64,000 bases of DNA, taken from an uncultured Pseudomonas sp. Its GTDB lineage: Bacteria; Pseudomonadota; Gammaproteobacteria; Pseudomonadales; Pseudomonadaceae. Under the pieces are notes generated by a model. It worked only from the letters and a program-made list of their open reading frames with translations. It was not told the DNA's origin and searched no databases. Of the stretch, positions 53,820 through 63,278 are shown in pieces. The translations under genes were made by a program, and so were the position numbers. The stretch is from positions 12,158 to 76,157 of the forward strand of contig CALUCI010000003.1 in assembly GCA_943914515.1 (NCBI GenBank), read 5' to 3'. The first letter of the stretch is position 1; each line of letters starts with the position of its first letter.

Positions 53820-55081
53820 GAGACTTCTTTCTTGCGCAGAGTCGCCTTGCGCATCAGGGACTCCAGCGTGACCATGAGCTTGTCCCTGGCGAAATGATCC
53901 TCATAGTACTGCCTTCCGGCCCGCCCCATTGCCTCACGCTGCTCACTCGTCATCGAAGCCATGGAACGCACGATCCGACTAAGCGCAGCAGCATCACCGG
54001 ACGGGCACGCCAAGCCGGCCCCGGATTCGTTGATGACTTTTGCAGCCTCTCCGTCAACCGCTCCGAGCACGGGACGTCCCGATGCAAGGTAAGTCTGTAC
54101 CTTTCCGGGAATGGTCTTAGCGATGATTTCGTTGGCCTTGAGCGAAACGAGCAGCGCATCAGCCTCGGCGAAAAGTGCCGGCATGGCTTCCAATGGGTGC
54201 CTGCCGAGCAAATGGACATCCTTCAGACCGCGAGCCGCTACCTGTTCTGCAATCCACTCGCCCATCCGTCCGTCTCCGACGATGATCCAGCGAACAGCGA
54301 CTTCACCCGACAGCGACTCCGCCGCGTCAAGGATTGCAGGAAAGCCCTGCGTTTCTCCCAGGTTACCGGCATAGACAATGGTGAATACACCTGGCTGATT
54401 CTGAATCAGATTGGACTGCACCTGCTCCGTGGAAGAAAAATTGTCTTCCGCCCAGCTCGGGAAATACACCAACCGGTCGGCTGGTATCGGCTTCGTGCAG
54501 TACTTTTTGACATCCTCCAGAAAGGCCCGCGACTGGACCAGAAGGTAGTCGGTACGGTTATAGATCCACGAAACCATCTTTCCAACCATGGCGAGCAGAC
54601 GAGGACTCTTGACAACCCCCACGAAGCTCAGCGATTCCGGCCACAAATCCAGTACCCAGACAAAGACTGGAGTGCGTTTCAAACGTCCTAGGACGATCGC
54701 AGGAATCGCCGCCATGATTGGCGAAACGGCATTCATGAAAATGGCATCGTACTTCCTGCCGCGGAGCTTGTAGGCGCCGATCGTGGAAGCACTGATGAAA
54801 AAAGAAAGGTAGTTCAGTACCAGGCCGATCTTGCGATTGCCCCGCGGAACAAGCGGAACACGCACTATCTCAGCACCGTGGTAGGACTGGAAGCGCTCCG
54901 GCTCCTTGCGATAGCTGTCGAACACTTCGCCTTCAGGATAATTCGGCAGGCCGGTTAGAACCGTAACTTCGTGCCCTTTCTCAGAAAAATAGCGGACCAT
55001 GTCATTGATCCGCATATTTTCCGGCCAGAAATACTGCGTAACGAGAAGAACTCTCAATTTTTTCTCGGCCATTCTCGTCAC
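53816..55081 (-). CDS. wbuB: GT4-family glycosyltransferase (WbuB-like, probable L-FucNAc transferase)
   Basis: The 421-residue GT-B glycosyltransferase has 'LLVTQYFWPENMRINDM' at the N-terminus, 'VYAGNLGETQG' and 'IPGKVQTYLASGRPVLG' in the C-terminal half. It belongs with WbuB-type transferases that add N-acetyl-L-fucosamine, matching the adjacent WbjBCD genes. It acts at the cytoplasmic face of the inner membrane. It is coupled by a 4-bp overlap to the downstream SDR gene. Confidence 0.9.
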   Translation of the reverse strand: MTRMAEKKLRVLLVTQYFWPENMRINDMVRYFSEKGHEVTVLTGLPNYPEGEVFDSYRKEPERFQSYHGAEIVRVPLVPRGNRKIGLVLNYLSFFISASTIGAYKLRGRKYDAIFMNAVSPIMAAIPAIVLGRLKRTPVFVWVLDLWPESLSFVGVVKSPRLLAMVGKMVSWIYNRTDYLLVQSRAFLEDVKKYCTKPIPADRLVYFPSWAEDNFSSTEQVQSNLIQNQPGVFTIVYAGNLGETQGFPAILDAAESLSGEVAVRWIIVGDGRMGEWIAEQVAARGLKDVHLLGRHPLEAMPALFAEADALLVSLKANEIIAKTIPGKVQTYLASGRPVLGAVDGEAAKVINESGAGLACPSGDAAALSRIVRSMASMTSEQREAMGRAGRQYYEDHFARDKLMVTLESLMRKATLRKKEVS

Positions 55082-55086
55082 TCAGA

Positions 55087-56217
55087 TCAATATCGCTTCC
55101 AGACTACGCGGTTTACATAGTCGGTGTAGCTGTGAAGGATGCGAACGACCTTATCCGAGACGTTAGGCATGCTGTAGTCGGCGACCAAGCGCAGATCACG
55201 CTCATCGCCACGAGCCTGGCCTTCAAGAATAGCGAGGGCCTGCAGGACGCGCTCGGTTTCCAGGCCAACCATCATTGCCGCTGCTTCTTCCATGCCTTCT
55301 GGACGTTCGTGAGCTTCACGAATGTTCAGCGCTGGGAAGTTGAGGATCGACGACTCTTCATTGATGGTACCGCTGTCGGAAAGTACCGCTTTCGCTTCCA
55401 GTTGAAGCTTGTTGTAGTCCTTGAAGCCCAGCGGTTTCAGCAGGCGCACGTTCTCATGGAACGTGATATTCAGCGCATCCACTCGCTTCTGCGTACGTGG
55501 ATGGGTCGAAACGATAACCGGGAAGTTGAAACGCTCGGCCACAGAGTTCAAGACATCAACCAGCTTGAGGAAGTTCTTGTCCGAGTCAATGTTTTCTTCG
55601 CGGTGTGCACTGACAACGAAAAACTCGCCCGGCTTCAGACCAAGACGGCTCAGAACATCAGATGCGTCAATGCCTTCACGGTAGTGGTTCAGCACTTCGA
55701 ACATCGGACTGCCGGTTTTGATCACACGGTCAGCAGGCAGACCTTCGCTCAACAGGTAATCGCGGGCAATCGTACTGTAGGTCAAATTGATATCAGCGGT
55801 GTGATCGACAATCCGACGGTTGATTTCTTCAGGCACGCGCATATCGAAGCAACGGTTCCCGGCTTCCATGTGGAAGGTCGGGATCTTTCGGCGTTTGGCA
55901 GGCAGAACGCTCATGCAACTGTTGGTGTCACCCAACACCAAGACAGCCTCGGGCTGAACTTCGGCAAGAACTCGATCAACTGCAATGATTACGTTCCCGA
56001 TGGTTTCCGCGCCAGTGGCGCCCGCAGCGCTGAGGAAGTGATCTGGCTTACGGATGCCAAGATCCTGGAAGAAGATCTCGTTGAGCTCGTAATCGTAATT
56101 CTGCCCGGTATGAACCAATATATGCTCGCAGTGCTCATCCAGCTTGGCCAGTACGCGCGACAAGCGAATGATTTCCGGGCGGGTGCCCACTACGGTTACA
56201 ACCTTCAGTTTCTTCAT
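55087..56217 (-). CDS. wbjD: UDP-GlcNAc 2-epimerase family enzyme WbjD (FnlC)
   Basis: The 376-residue enzyme catalyses the last step to UDP-L-FucNAc. It has 'KVVTVVGTRPEIIRL' at the N-terminus and 'VLGDTNS', 'FHMEAGNRCF' and 'LSDSGTINEES' motifs of the 2-epimerase family. The ATG at 56217 (AGGA upstream, family start MKKLK) is preferred; an ATG at 56244 overlaps the wbjC stop. It lies 5 bp from wbuB. Confidence 0.92.
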   Translation of the reverse strand: MKKLKVVTVVGTRPEIIRLSRVLAKLDEHCEHILVHTGQNYDYELNEIFFQDLGIRKPDHFLSAAGATGAETIGNVIIAVDRVLAEVQPEAVLVLGDTNSCMSVLPAKRRKIPTFHMEAGNRCFDMRVPEEINRRIVDHTADINLTYSTIARDYLLSEGLPADRVIKTGSPMFEVLNHYREGIDASDVLSRLGLKPGEFFVVSAHREENIDSDKNFLKLVDVLNSVAERFNFPVIVSTHPRTQKRVDALNITFHENVRLLKPLGFKDYNKLQLEAKAVLSDSGTINEESSILNFPALNIREAHERPEGMEEAAAMMVGLETERVLQALAILEGQARGDERDLRLVADYSMPNVSDKVVRILHSYTDYVNRVVWKRY

Positions 56218-56240
56218 TGCCGTTTCCTGTAGACGGTGAC

Positions 56241-57362
56241 TCATGCGCCAGTACCAACCGGCCGGGCATAAGTGTCCGGGTGCTCGCGATCAAAAATCTC
56301 GTTAGCCCAGAGCATGACGATCATCTCTTCTTCACCGACGTTCGTGACATCGTGAGTCCAGCCAGGCACAGTTTCGACAATTTCTGGCTGCTCACCCGTG
56401 GTAAACAACTCATAATATTGTCCGGAAACAACATGCCGGAAACCGAAGCGTGCCTTGCCCTTGATGACCAGAAACTTTTCGGTCTTCGAATGATGATAAT
56501 GACCGCCTCTGGTAATACCCGGATGCGCGGTAAAATACGAGAACTGGCCGGAGTCCTTGGTTTTGAGCATTTCCACGAAGACACCACGCGGATCGCCATA
56601 CTTGGCAACCTCGTAAGTGAAGCGTTCGGGGGGGAGATAGCTCAAATAGGTAGAGTAGAGCGCACGGGTGAGCCCTGTGCCTACCGCCTCAGTAGTGATT
56701 GTGGCACGGCTTTCCTTGAAAGCGTGCAACTGATCAGCAACTTCGCCAATCGTTACACTATATACCGGCTCAACTGAGACGAATGGGTCCGAACCCAACT
56801 TGCCATCCATGACCTGGATGAAATGACTTACGACATCGTCAATATAAACCAGATTGACGATAGCCTTTGGGTCATGAATCTGGATCGGCAAATCATTGGC
56901 GATATTATTGCAGAACGTAGCCACGGCCGAGTTGTAGTTCGGGCGAGCCCATTTGCCGAAAACATTAGGCAAACGGAAGATATGCACTGGAACTCCATGC
57001 TCTTCGCGGAGTTTCAACAGTGCACTTTCCGCGCCTCGCTTACTACTGCCGTAAGGATTTTCAAGTTCCGCCTGGATCGAGGAGGTGTAGAGCACCGGGA
57101 TCGAGCGACCGGACTTCACGATCGCTTCACCCAACACGTGCGTCAAATCCGTGTTACCCGACTGGAACTCTTGTGGATCCTGAGGACGGTTGACTCCGGC
57201 CAGATGAAACACGAAATCAACCCGAGCAACCAATTCCGGCAGGCTATCCAAGGGCTCATCCCGAGTGAAACGCAGGACCTCTACATCCTTACGTTCCGCA
57301 AGATGAACCAGCAGGTTTTGCCCAACGAAACCGTTAGCGCCCGTAATCAGAACCTTCATCAC
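56241..57362 (-). CDS. wbjC: UDP-FucNAc pathway reductase/epimerase WbjC (FnlB/CapF)
   Basis: The 373-residue bifunctional enzyme has an N-terminal SDR ('LITGANGFVGQNL', about 1-240) and a C-terminal cupin domain (about 250-365, 'GGHYHHSKTEKFLVI') typical of CapF/WbjC. It epimerises and reduces the sugar on the way to UDP-L-FucNAc. It abuts wbjB directly (1-bp spacing) and overlaps the alternative start of wbjD. Confidence 0.93.
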   Translation of the reverse strand: MMKVLITGANGFVGQNLLVHLAERKDVEVLRFTRDEPLDSLPELVARVDFVFHLAGVNRPQDPQEFQSGNTDLTHVLGEAIVKSGRSIPVLYTSSIQAELENPYGSSKRGAESALLKLREEHGVPVHIFRLPNVFGKWARPNYNSAVATFCNNIANDLPIQIHDPKAIVNLVYIDDVVSHFIQVMDGKLGSDPFVSVEPVYSVTIGEVADQLHAFKESRATITTEAVGTGLTRALYSTYLSYLPPERFTYEVAKYGDPRGVFVEMLKTKDSGQFSYFTAHPGITRGGHYHHSKTEKFLVIKGKARFGFRHVVSGQYYELFTTGEQPEIVETVPGWTHDVTNVGEEEMIVMLWANEIFDREHPDTYARPVGTGA

Positions 57363-58403
57363 TCACTCCTCTGGAGCAGCATGCTCGCCACGCTGGATGG
57401 CACGAATGAAATCCAGTTTGAGCAGCAGGCGCTGCATGCCTTCTACGTCCAGACGCTCGGTGTTGTGCGAGTTGTAGTCTTCGGTGCGGGAGATTTTCGT
57501 TTCGCCCTCTTCCACAAACTTGGCGTAGTTCAGGTCACGAAGGTCAGGCGGAACACGGAAGTATTCGCCCATGTCCTCAGCACACGCCATTTCTTCGCGA
57601 CTGAGCAGGGCTTCGTAGAGTTTTTCACCGTGACGAGTACCGATCACCTGAATTGGATGCTCAGGATGGCCGACCAACTGAGTCAGCGCTTTGGCAAGCA
57701 CTTCGACCGTAGCAGCTGGCGCTTTTTGCACAAACAGGTCACCGTTATTGCCGTGCTCGAAAGCGTAAAGCACCAGGTCCACGGCATCGGCCAGCGTCAT
57801 CATGAAGCGGGTCATGCTTGGATCGGTCAGGGTCAGAGGCTTACCGGCACGAATTTGCTCGATGAACAGAGGAATGACAGAACCACGAGAAGCCATGACG
57901 TTACCGTAGCGAGTGCCACAAATCACGGTTTTGGTTTCATCGACATTACGCGACTTGGCAACCATGACTTTTTCCATCATGGCCTTGGAAATACCCATTG
58001 CGTTAATTGGGTATACGGCTTTGTCTGTGCTCAGACAAACAATGCGTTTAACATTGTTTTGAATAGCCGCTTCAAGAACGTTTTCGGTGCCCAGAACGTT
58101 AGTTTTCACCGCTTCCAGCGGATGAAACTCACAAGAAGGCACTTGCTTCAAGGCGGCAGCATGGTAGATGTAGTCTACACCGCGACTGGCATTCAAAATG
58201 CTCTGATAGTCGCGAACATCACCAATATAGAATTTCAGCTTAGGACTGGCATAGCGCTTACGCATGTCATCCTGCTTCTTTTCATCGCGGCTGAATACAC
58301 GAATCTCAGCGATGTCACTATCGAGGAAACGCTTAAGAACGGCATTACCAAAAGAGCCTGTGCCGCCGGTGACCAGTAATGTTTTACCAGCAAAAATACT
58401 CAC
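57363..58403 (-). CDS. wbjB: UDP-GlcNAc 4,6-dehydratase/5-epimerase WbjB (FnlA/CapE)
   Basis: The 346-residue SDR has 'VTGGTGSFGNAVL' at the N-terminus and the catalytic M-x3-K ('NAMGISKAMMEK') of the CapE/FnlA dehydratase type, where Met replaces Tyr. It makes the first intermediate for UDP-L-FucNAc. It starts with GTG, its ATGA-like junction overlaps the upstream glycosyltransferase by 4 bp. Confidence 0.93.
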   Translation of the reverse strand: MSIFAGKTLLVTGGTGSFGNAVLKRFLDSDIAEIRVFSRDEKKQDDMRKRYASPKLKFYIGDVRDYQSILNASRGVDYIYHAAALKQVPSCEFHPLEAVKTNVLGTENVLEAAIQNNVKRIVCLSTDKAVYPINAMGISKAMMEKVMVAKSRNVDETKTVICGTRYGNVMASRGSVIPLFIEQIRAGKPLTLTDPSMTRFMMTLADAVDLVLYAFEHGNNGDLFVQKAPAATVEVLAKALTQLVGHPEHPIQVIGTRHGEKLYEALLSREEMACAEDMGEYFRVPPDLRDLNYAKFVEEGETKISRTEDYNSHNTERLDVEGMQRLLLKLDFIRAIQRGEHAAPEE

Positions 58404-59596
58404 TTACTACTCTCCATAAATTCAATTACCCGCTTTCCGACGGCAATACTAGTTTTAGTCTCTAGTACCCATAGCTTACCAAGCTCGGCCTTGGCTGACA
58501 AACGCCCTTGATCGCTCGAGCTGAATTTGACGAGCGCTTGCGCCACTGCGTCGACCGAAAAACCTTCGATCACATTCAAATAATCGAAGTACTCAGTCGG
58601 GATACCCTCCAAACGAGTAGTCAACACCGGAATACCGGCAGACATGTACTCAAGCAGTTTCGAAGGAAAGGAATAACGCGTGAACGCCTCAGCAGGATTC
58701 CGAGACAACACCAGCAACGCTGCCTGAGCCTGGAGCACCGCAACCTCGGAAGGTGGCAGAAACCCAAGGTACCTAACACTTGAGTGCTGAGCTGCGATTC
58801 TGCCAAGGTAGTCCTCAAGATCTCCCCGACCACAAATGACGAGTTCGTAGTCGACCCCAGCAGCCAGAAACCCCTCAACCAATTCCTCAATGCCGTAAGC
58901 ACGATTCACACCACCGGCATAGAAGATGGTCTTCTTTCGATCTGCCACCTCCAACTGCGGCTCAGGAGATGCGTCGGCGATACCCTCCAGCACCAGGTAG
59001 GGCCTGGAATTCCAGGCAGGTATATCTTCGACCATCGGCCGACTGATAACCATCAGGCCTGCCGCCCTGACGACCAACCAGTTCAATAGCGAAGCATCGA
59101 TTTTTTTGAGAAGTGCGCGCAACCAACTCCTCTTCAATGCCACATCCATAAAAGATGGGAGGTCAGGAATGTAAACATAATAAGGAACGCGATAGATTTT
59201 GGAGCAAAGGTAGGCAGCCAGCAGATTAGGCGAGTGCGCAGCGTAGACACAGATGCCATCCACCCGGCGAGAAACCCTCAGAAGGCAAAAGAATGAGCCA
59301 AAGAACCGCACCGCCATTTTTATCAACGGCAGATTGATCAACGGTAAAACCCGACCACTCTGGCCTTCAGCGCCCTGCAAGCGAGTAGACGGAAACCAGA
59401 TCCGCTTTATGCGCGGGTAAGTTGATACAGCAATGCTGGCAACCGTACGAACCCGGGCACCCGTAGAGCGAAGAGCAGTGAGTAAGCGCGACTCCAGCTT
59501 GTAGGCCGCCACCTGCGGAAACGCATCGCCCTTTGAATAATGCTCAAAGTAGCGCTCCCCCACTTGAAATCCCAGTAGAACCAGATTGCGCACCAT
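58400..59596 (-). CDS. GT4-family glycosyltransferase of unknown specificity
   Basis: This GT-B glycosyltransferase of about 398 residues has 'IYAAHSPNLLAAYL'-type N-terminal features, 'FYAGGVNRAYGIEEL' (about 230-245) and 'FPSKLLEYMSAGIPVL' near the end. It should add the second or third sugar of the O unit. ATG 59596 has AGGAGG almost touching it; GTG 59593 (better spacing) and GTG 59632, which falls in the loop of a strong hairpin, are alternatives. It overlaps wbjB by 4 bp. Confidence 0.85.
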   Translation of the reverse strand: MVRNLVLLGFQVGERYFEHYSKGDAFPQVAAYKLESRLLTALRSTGARVRTVASIAVSTYPRIKRIWFPSTRLQGAEGQSGRVLPLINLPLIKMAVRFFGSFFCLLRVSRRVDGICVYAAHSPNLLAAYLCSKIYRVPYYVYIPDLPSFMDVALKRSWLRALLKKIDASLLNWLVVRAAGLMVISRPMVEDIPAWNSRPYLVLEGIADASPEPQLEVADRKKTIFYAGGVNRAYGIEELVEGFLAAGVDYELVICGRGDLEDYLGRIAAQHSSVRYLGFLPPSEVAVLQAQAALLVLSRNPAEAFTRYSFPSKLLEYMSAGIPVLTTRLEGIPTEYFDYLNVIEGFSVDAVAQALVKFSSSDQGRLSAKAELGKLWVLETKTSIAVGKRVIEFMESSK

Positions 59597-59617
59597 CCCT
59601 CCTGGACGCCTGAACAG

Positions 59618-59646
59618 CGAGAAGAGCAGCACAGCTGCTCTTCTCG
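59618..59646. promoter_or_regulatory. 13-bp perfect hairpin between the wzy remnant and the GT gene
   Basis: CGAGAAGAGCAGC (59618-59630), loop ACA, GCTGCTCTTCTCG (59634-59646) form a 13-bp perfect stem. There is no T tract on the minus strand, so it is not a standard terminator. It lies between the polymerase pseudogene and the GT start, within the operon transcript, and could be an attenuator, RNA-processing site or translational control element. Confidence 0.65.
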
Positions 59647-59660
59647 AAAATGATTATCGA

Positions 59661-61041
59661 CTATCTTGCAACCAATCGATAAATCTTCACAAATACCGCA
59701 TAACCCACCAGCATGAGCACAGTCCAGAAAACCCCGTGATCATAGAATATTGGCCCCTCACCAGGAAGCTGGGAAAGGTGATAACCCAACACGCCCCCCG
59801 TAATAGCCATTGCGCCAACCAAAGAACTGGAAGCTAGCGGCAAGGCGGCAAATACGCCCAACAATATAGAGCCGCAGATCAGGCCAACCCAAGCCAGCGG
59901 CCACCCCCCCAACGCATATGCCGTAATGTGCACAGCCGCCGGAGCAGTACCACGACCATTAAACTGGTCATTGAACATTTCGGTGTAGATGTAGTAGCTA
60001 GGACGACACTTCTGCCCTACTTGAGCCTGAGCCAATAGCCCGCCACAAACCTGCCCTATTGGGAACCGAAGACGCTTCCGCATCACGAGCTTCTTTCACT
60101 TGAGCATTCTGCTTGACCGGGCTCGTCTCTTTCAATTCCTTGGGGGCTTCAGGCTTAGCCTCCTCACCCACCGAGCGAGGCGCCACAGCAACCAACTCTT
60201 CAGCCTTGGAAGGAGCACTCTCCACCTTAGCTGGAGCAGTTTCCGGAATCTGGGTATTGGTAGGCGCCGGCGACGCATCCGCAGTAGGTATGGACGAAAG
60301 CCGATACACGAACGCGGAGATCATGAAATAAACAAGAAGCAGCACAACCATCCCGATCGCAGTTTTCACGAAGGGATATCGGCGCGTGTAGACAAAAAGC
60401 GCCATAACCATGCCAGCGTAGAAAATGATGATAGGCCACTTCATATTCAGACAAATAAGAAGAGCGGAGATCACCACCGCATTGAAAGCGGTTATGCCCC
60501 CCCACCACCACCCACCCTCTCTCACCCACTTGACCGCTGCATAGATAGCCAGGAAGTGCAGGTTTGACATGAGTACCGTCATACTGAAAAAGCTGACCCG
60601 CTCACGAATGATGAATCGTGCTTCCACAGAAGAAGAAAAATCGCCACCCGCCAGAAAAAGATTGAACGCGTCAGCTTTCCAGAACGAGTACAACACAATT
60701 GCGTAGCACAACAGCAACAGAGTCAAGTACGAAGTACGAGTAAACTCCGGAAAGAAGTCGACCAGACGCGCGAGAGGACGACCGGCAATTCGCCGCACTC
60801 CCCAAACGATCAAAGGAGTAACAACAAACGGGGCAATCAGCAAAAGCCAATAACCGGCAGAAAACAGCGTGTCGAATTCGAATATCCGAGAAGTAAATCT
60901 CGCCATATCCAGATACGGCCTGGCAGATGGAAGCAAATACATGAAACTGCCTAAAACGACCGTAAAGAAATAGGCGATCAGGAACACTATTGGCGCCAGA
61001 TTACTCGAAAGCCAACCTCGCAACCTATCTGAGTTCAACAT
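59661..61041 (-). pseudogene. Wzy-like O-antigen polymerase, broken by frame change
   Basis: Two overlapping minus-strand frames (ending 59998 and starting by 60086) together encode one polytopic protein. The first has about seven transmembrane segments and a long Ala/Glu/Lys/Pro-rich loop; it then runs into a stop after '...AEVSS'. The second continues in another frame from 'RLRFPIGQVCGGLLAQ' through 'SYYIYTEMFNDQF' and two or three more membrane segments. Compared with the intact relative at 9083-10651, residues that precede the CG motif appear missing, so an out-of-frame deletion is likely. Start ATG 61041 (AAGAAGG upstream) is preferred over 61074. A sequencing error is possible. Confidence 0.75.
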
Positions 61042-61135
61042 ACCCGCAACCTTCTTTTCCCCTAAGCAGAACATCTCCGCCCACCCTCAATCAAGATAAT
61101 TCGTTAACATCAAACATCTTGGGCCCCACACAGAG

Positions 61136-62566
61136 TCAACCCAGCTTAGCGCGGGAAAACTCACGCCACTCCACGCCTTTCCACATTACTAACAATGATA
61201 GAAAGCCAAACACCAAGACCCACGCCAGCGAGCTCGCCCACCAGGCAACACTCAAGGAACCTGCAAGCAAGAAGTGCAACAGATACCCCACGAGCACCGC
61301 CCCCATCGAGATTCCGACAGGGCGAATAATCCCTTTATAAAAACTGATTTTCTTCAGTACAGTCTGCCCCACCAGGACAAAATACGCGAATTGACCAAGC
61401 AGAACACCCAGTGCAACACCATAGAGCCCAAAGAACTTCCCCCCCAAGTAGGCAGAGGCCAAGGAAACCAGCGAACAGAGCATAGAAAGAACAGCAAGCC
61501 GCCTCATCCTTCTATGAACCTCAAGCCGCTTCTGGACATAAACAGCCGAGCAATTCAGGAAAACCCCGAGATACGCGACCAATAACACACCTGTCGGCGC
61601 AGTGATTGCTTTTCCGGTAAACCGTTCGAAAACTTCGAAACCAACGAATGCAATCAAGGCCCAAAGCAGAGAGAACACGATTATAAGAAAACCGATCGAA
61701 TTCTGAATCAGCGCCCCCTCAAAGACGCCATCTCGAAACCGCTTGATGACCAATGGATGCACCAACATCAGAAGCGGCATGCTCAGCAGTCCACCCGCAC
61801 CGACAAAAAGATCCTTCAAGGAGAGGTAAGAATCACCATTGACCAGCCCAAGGTATCCAACCGCAAAGCGATCCGCCGCGACCATCACCAACATACCCAA
61901 CATCCAAGGCGCAATCGGTGCTCCGTATTCATAGATCAGCCTGAGGTCCTGCCTCAGTGCCCGCAACTCAGCCCCGGAAGACCGGCCCAGACGAAAAAAG
62001 AAAGTCACCAGCATGACCAGTGCAGCGATAGCGTAGCCTGCGGTCAACGCCGTCATCGCTTCGGAGTAAGAAATTTCATCGGCAGACATCAAAAGATAGG
62101 CCAAGCCCACCTGAACCAGGACCTGAGCCGAAACAGCCAGTAGCTGCTGACGAACCAGGAATGCCGCCTGGCAAGCGGATGACATGAAGAAAAAAAACAT
62201 CTGCGCAACACACAGCACCCAGACACTTCTGAAGCTGCCCTCGACCCCGGAGAACAAACTTGCCACACATGCAGCGACGATTGAAGATAGCGGCGCTATA
62301 GCTACTATCAATAGCAGGCAATTAATAAAAAATGTTTTTTTATTCTCAACACCCGAATAATAATATACAAAAGAATTACCCACCCACATCGCACTTAGCT
62401 GAGCAATAATCAGAGAGCAAGAAAGACTTACCGAGTACGCGACATAATCATCCGCAGAGAAAAAGCGGTAAAGAAAGAAGATAAAACCCACGGTCAGCAG
62501 TGCGGGCAACAACTTGACGGGCACATAGAGCACCAGTTTCTTCAGAAATCCATTGCTGTCACTCAT
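61136..62566 (-). CDS. wzx: Wzx-type O-antigen flippase
   Basis: The 476-residue protein has about 12-14 transmembrane segments of the MATE/MurJ/Wzx polysaccharide-exporter superfamily, starting 'LKKLVLYVPVKLLPALLTVGFIFFLYRFF'. It should translocate the undecaprenyl-linked O unit across the inner membrane. It is first in the O-antigen operon, with GGTGGATGA before its ATG, and the 474-bp region upstream would hold the promoter. Confidence 0.85.
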   Translation of the reverse strand: MSDSNGFLKKLVLYVPVKLLPALLTVGFIFFLYRFFSADDYVAYSVSLSCSLIIAQLSAMWVGNSFVYYYSGVENKKTFFINCLLLIVAIAPLSSIVAACVASLFSGVEGSFRSVWVLCVAQMFFFFMSSACQAAFLVRQQLLAVSAQVLVQVGLAYLLMSADEISYSEAMTALTAGYAIAALVMLVTFFFRLGRSSGAELRALRQDLRLIYEYGAPIAPWMLGMLVMVAADRFAVGYLGLVNGDSYLSLKDLFVGAGGLLSMPLLMLVHPLVIKRFRDGVFEGALIQNSIGFLIIVFSLLWALIAFVGFEVFERFTGKAITAPTGVLLVAYLGVFLNCSAVYVQKRLEVHRRMRRLAVLSMLCSLVSLASAYLGGKFFGLYGVALGVLLGQFAYFVLVGQTVLKKISFYKGIIRPVGISMGAVLVGYLLHFLLAGSLSVAWWASSLAWVLVFGFLSLLVMWKGVEWREFSRAKLG

Positions 62567-63040
62567 TCATCCACCCGCCACCACACTACGAAAATATTCC
62601 CCCCACCCGCTACTCAATTTCAGCACCAGATGCTGCGGTCTTTCCAATCTTTTCGGGCTAGAAAATAGCGGCCAATGTTAACTGAAATGCCAGCCCTGCG
62701 GAACCGGTATTTCAGGCTTAACATACACATCACCACAAACCCCACCCTGATGAAGCTTGCAGACGAGAGCGCCCAGACCATGCAGGCACTGACAAATCAA
62801 GCCTGCCACTCGAGCGATTACCAACACCAATCAACATGAATACCGCCGCGCAGACAGGTTGCCCGCTACGCAACCACCAGCACAAAACAAATGAAGGACA
62901 AGAAGCCACCAGAAACAGAGGCACACCTCGGTCAGGCAGCGAAGAAGACATGCAATGCCCTTCAGGGCACCATGAAAATCACGCCAAGTTAACCCTGAGC
63001 ACCTGAGCGAACCAGGTATCTGCTCACAACCTCTGGAAAA
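62567..63040. other. Upstream region of the O-antigen operon; no wzz gene
   Basis: A 474-bp interval without a supportable gene. In P. aeruginosa a wzz chain-length gene lies next to ihfB; here only lapA does. A bulged inverted repeat (GTTAACTGAAAT at 62677-62688 and ATTTCAGGCTTAAC at 62709-62722) sits 110-156 bp before wzx. Operon promoter and leader are presumably here. Confidence 0.5.
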
Positions 63041-63259
63041 TCAACGCCGCCTCAGTAAAGCAAAGACCATCAACAAAGGCCCCACCACCAAACCAAGCAA
63101 CAAAGCCATCAACAGCAAGACCGCCAAAGGCAAGGAGGGTGCGGCCCAACCGAATATGACCAGCGTAACTATCTGCCGGTTTTCCAGAACGACAACCAAA
63201 ATAGCAAACCCAACGAGCAACAAGAAAGCAGCCAACGAAAGGGCTTTCAATCTACGCAT
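63041..63259 (-). CDS. lapA: LapA-family (DUF1049) inner-membrane protein
   Basis: The 72-residue protein has two transmembrane segments (about 5-27 and 38-66) with 'ENRQIVTLVIFGWAAPSLPLAVLLL' between them, the LapA/DUF1049 signature. LapA acts in LPS assembly and control with LapB in enterics. It is 19 bp downstream of ihfB, and the rpsA-ihfB-lapA order is the conserved pseudomonad arrangement. Confidence 0.85.
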   Translation of the reverse strand: MRRLKALSLAAFLLLVGFAILVVVLENRQIVTLVIFGWAAPSLPLAVLLLMALLLGLVVGPLLMVFALLRRR

Positions 63260-63278
63260 AACCAGAACTCCGCCCTTC

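Noticed and set aside
62838..62847. Possible ops/JUMPstart element (GGCGGTATTC on minus strand)
   Set aside because: Differs from the GGCGGTAG core at the key position and lacks the longer JUMPstart context.
62730..62951. 73-codon minus-strand frame upstream of wzx
   Set aside because: No ribosome-binding site or recognisable motif; Ser/Gly-rich shadow-like composition.
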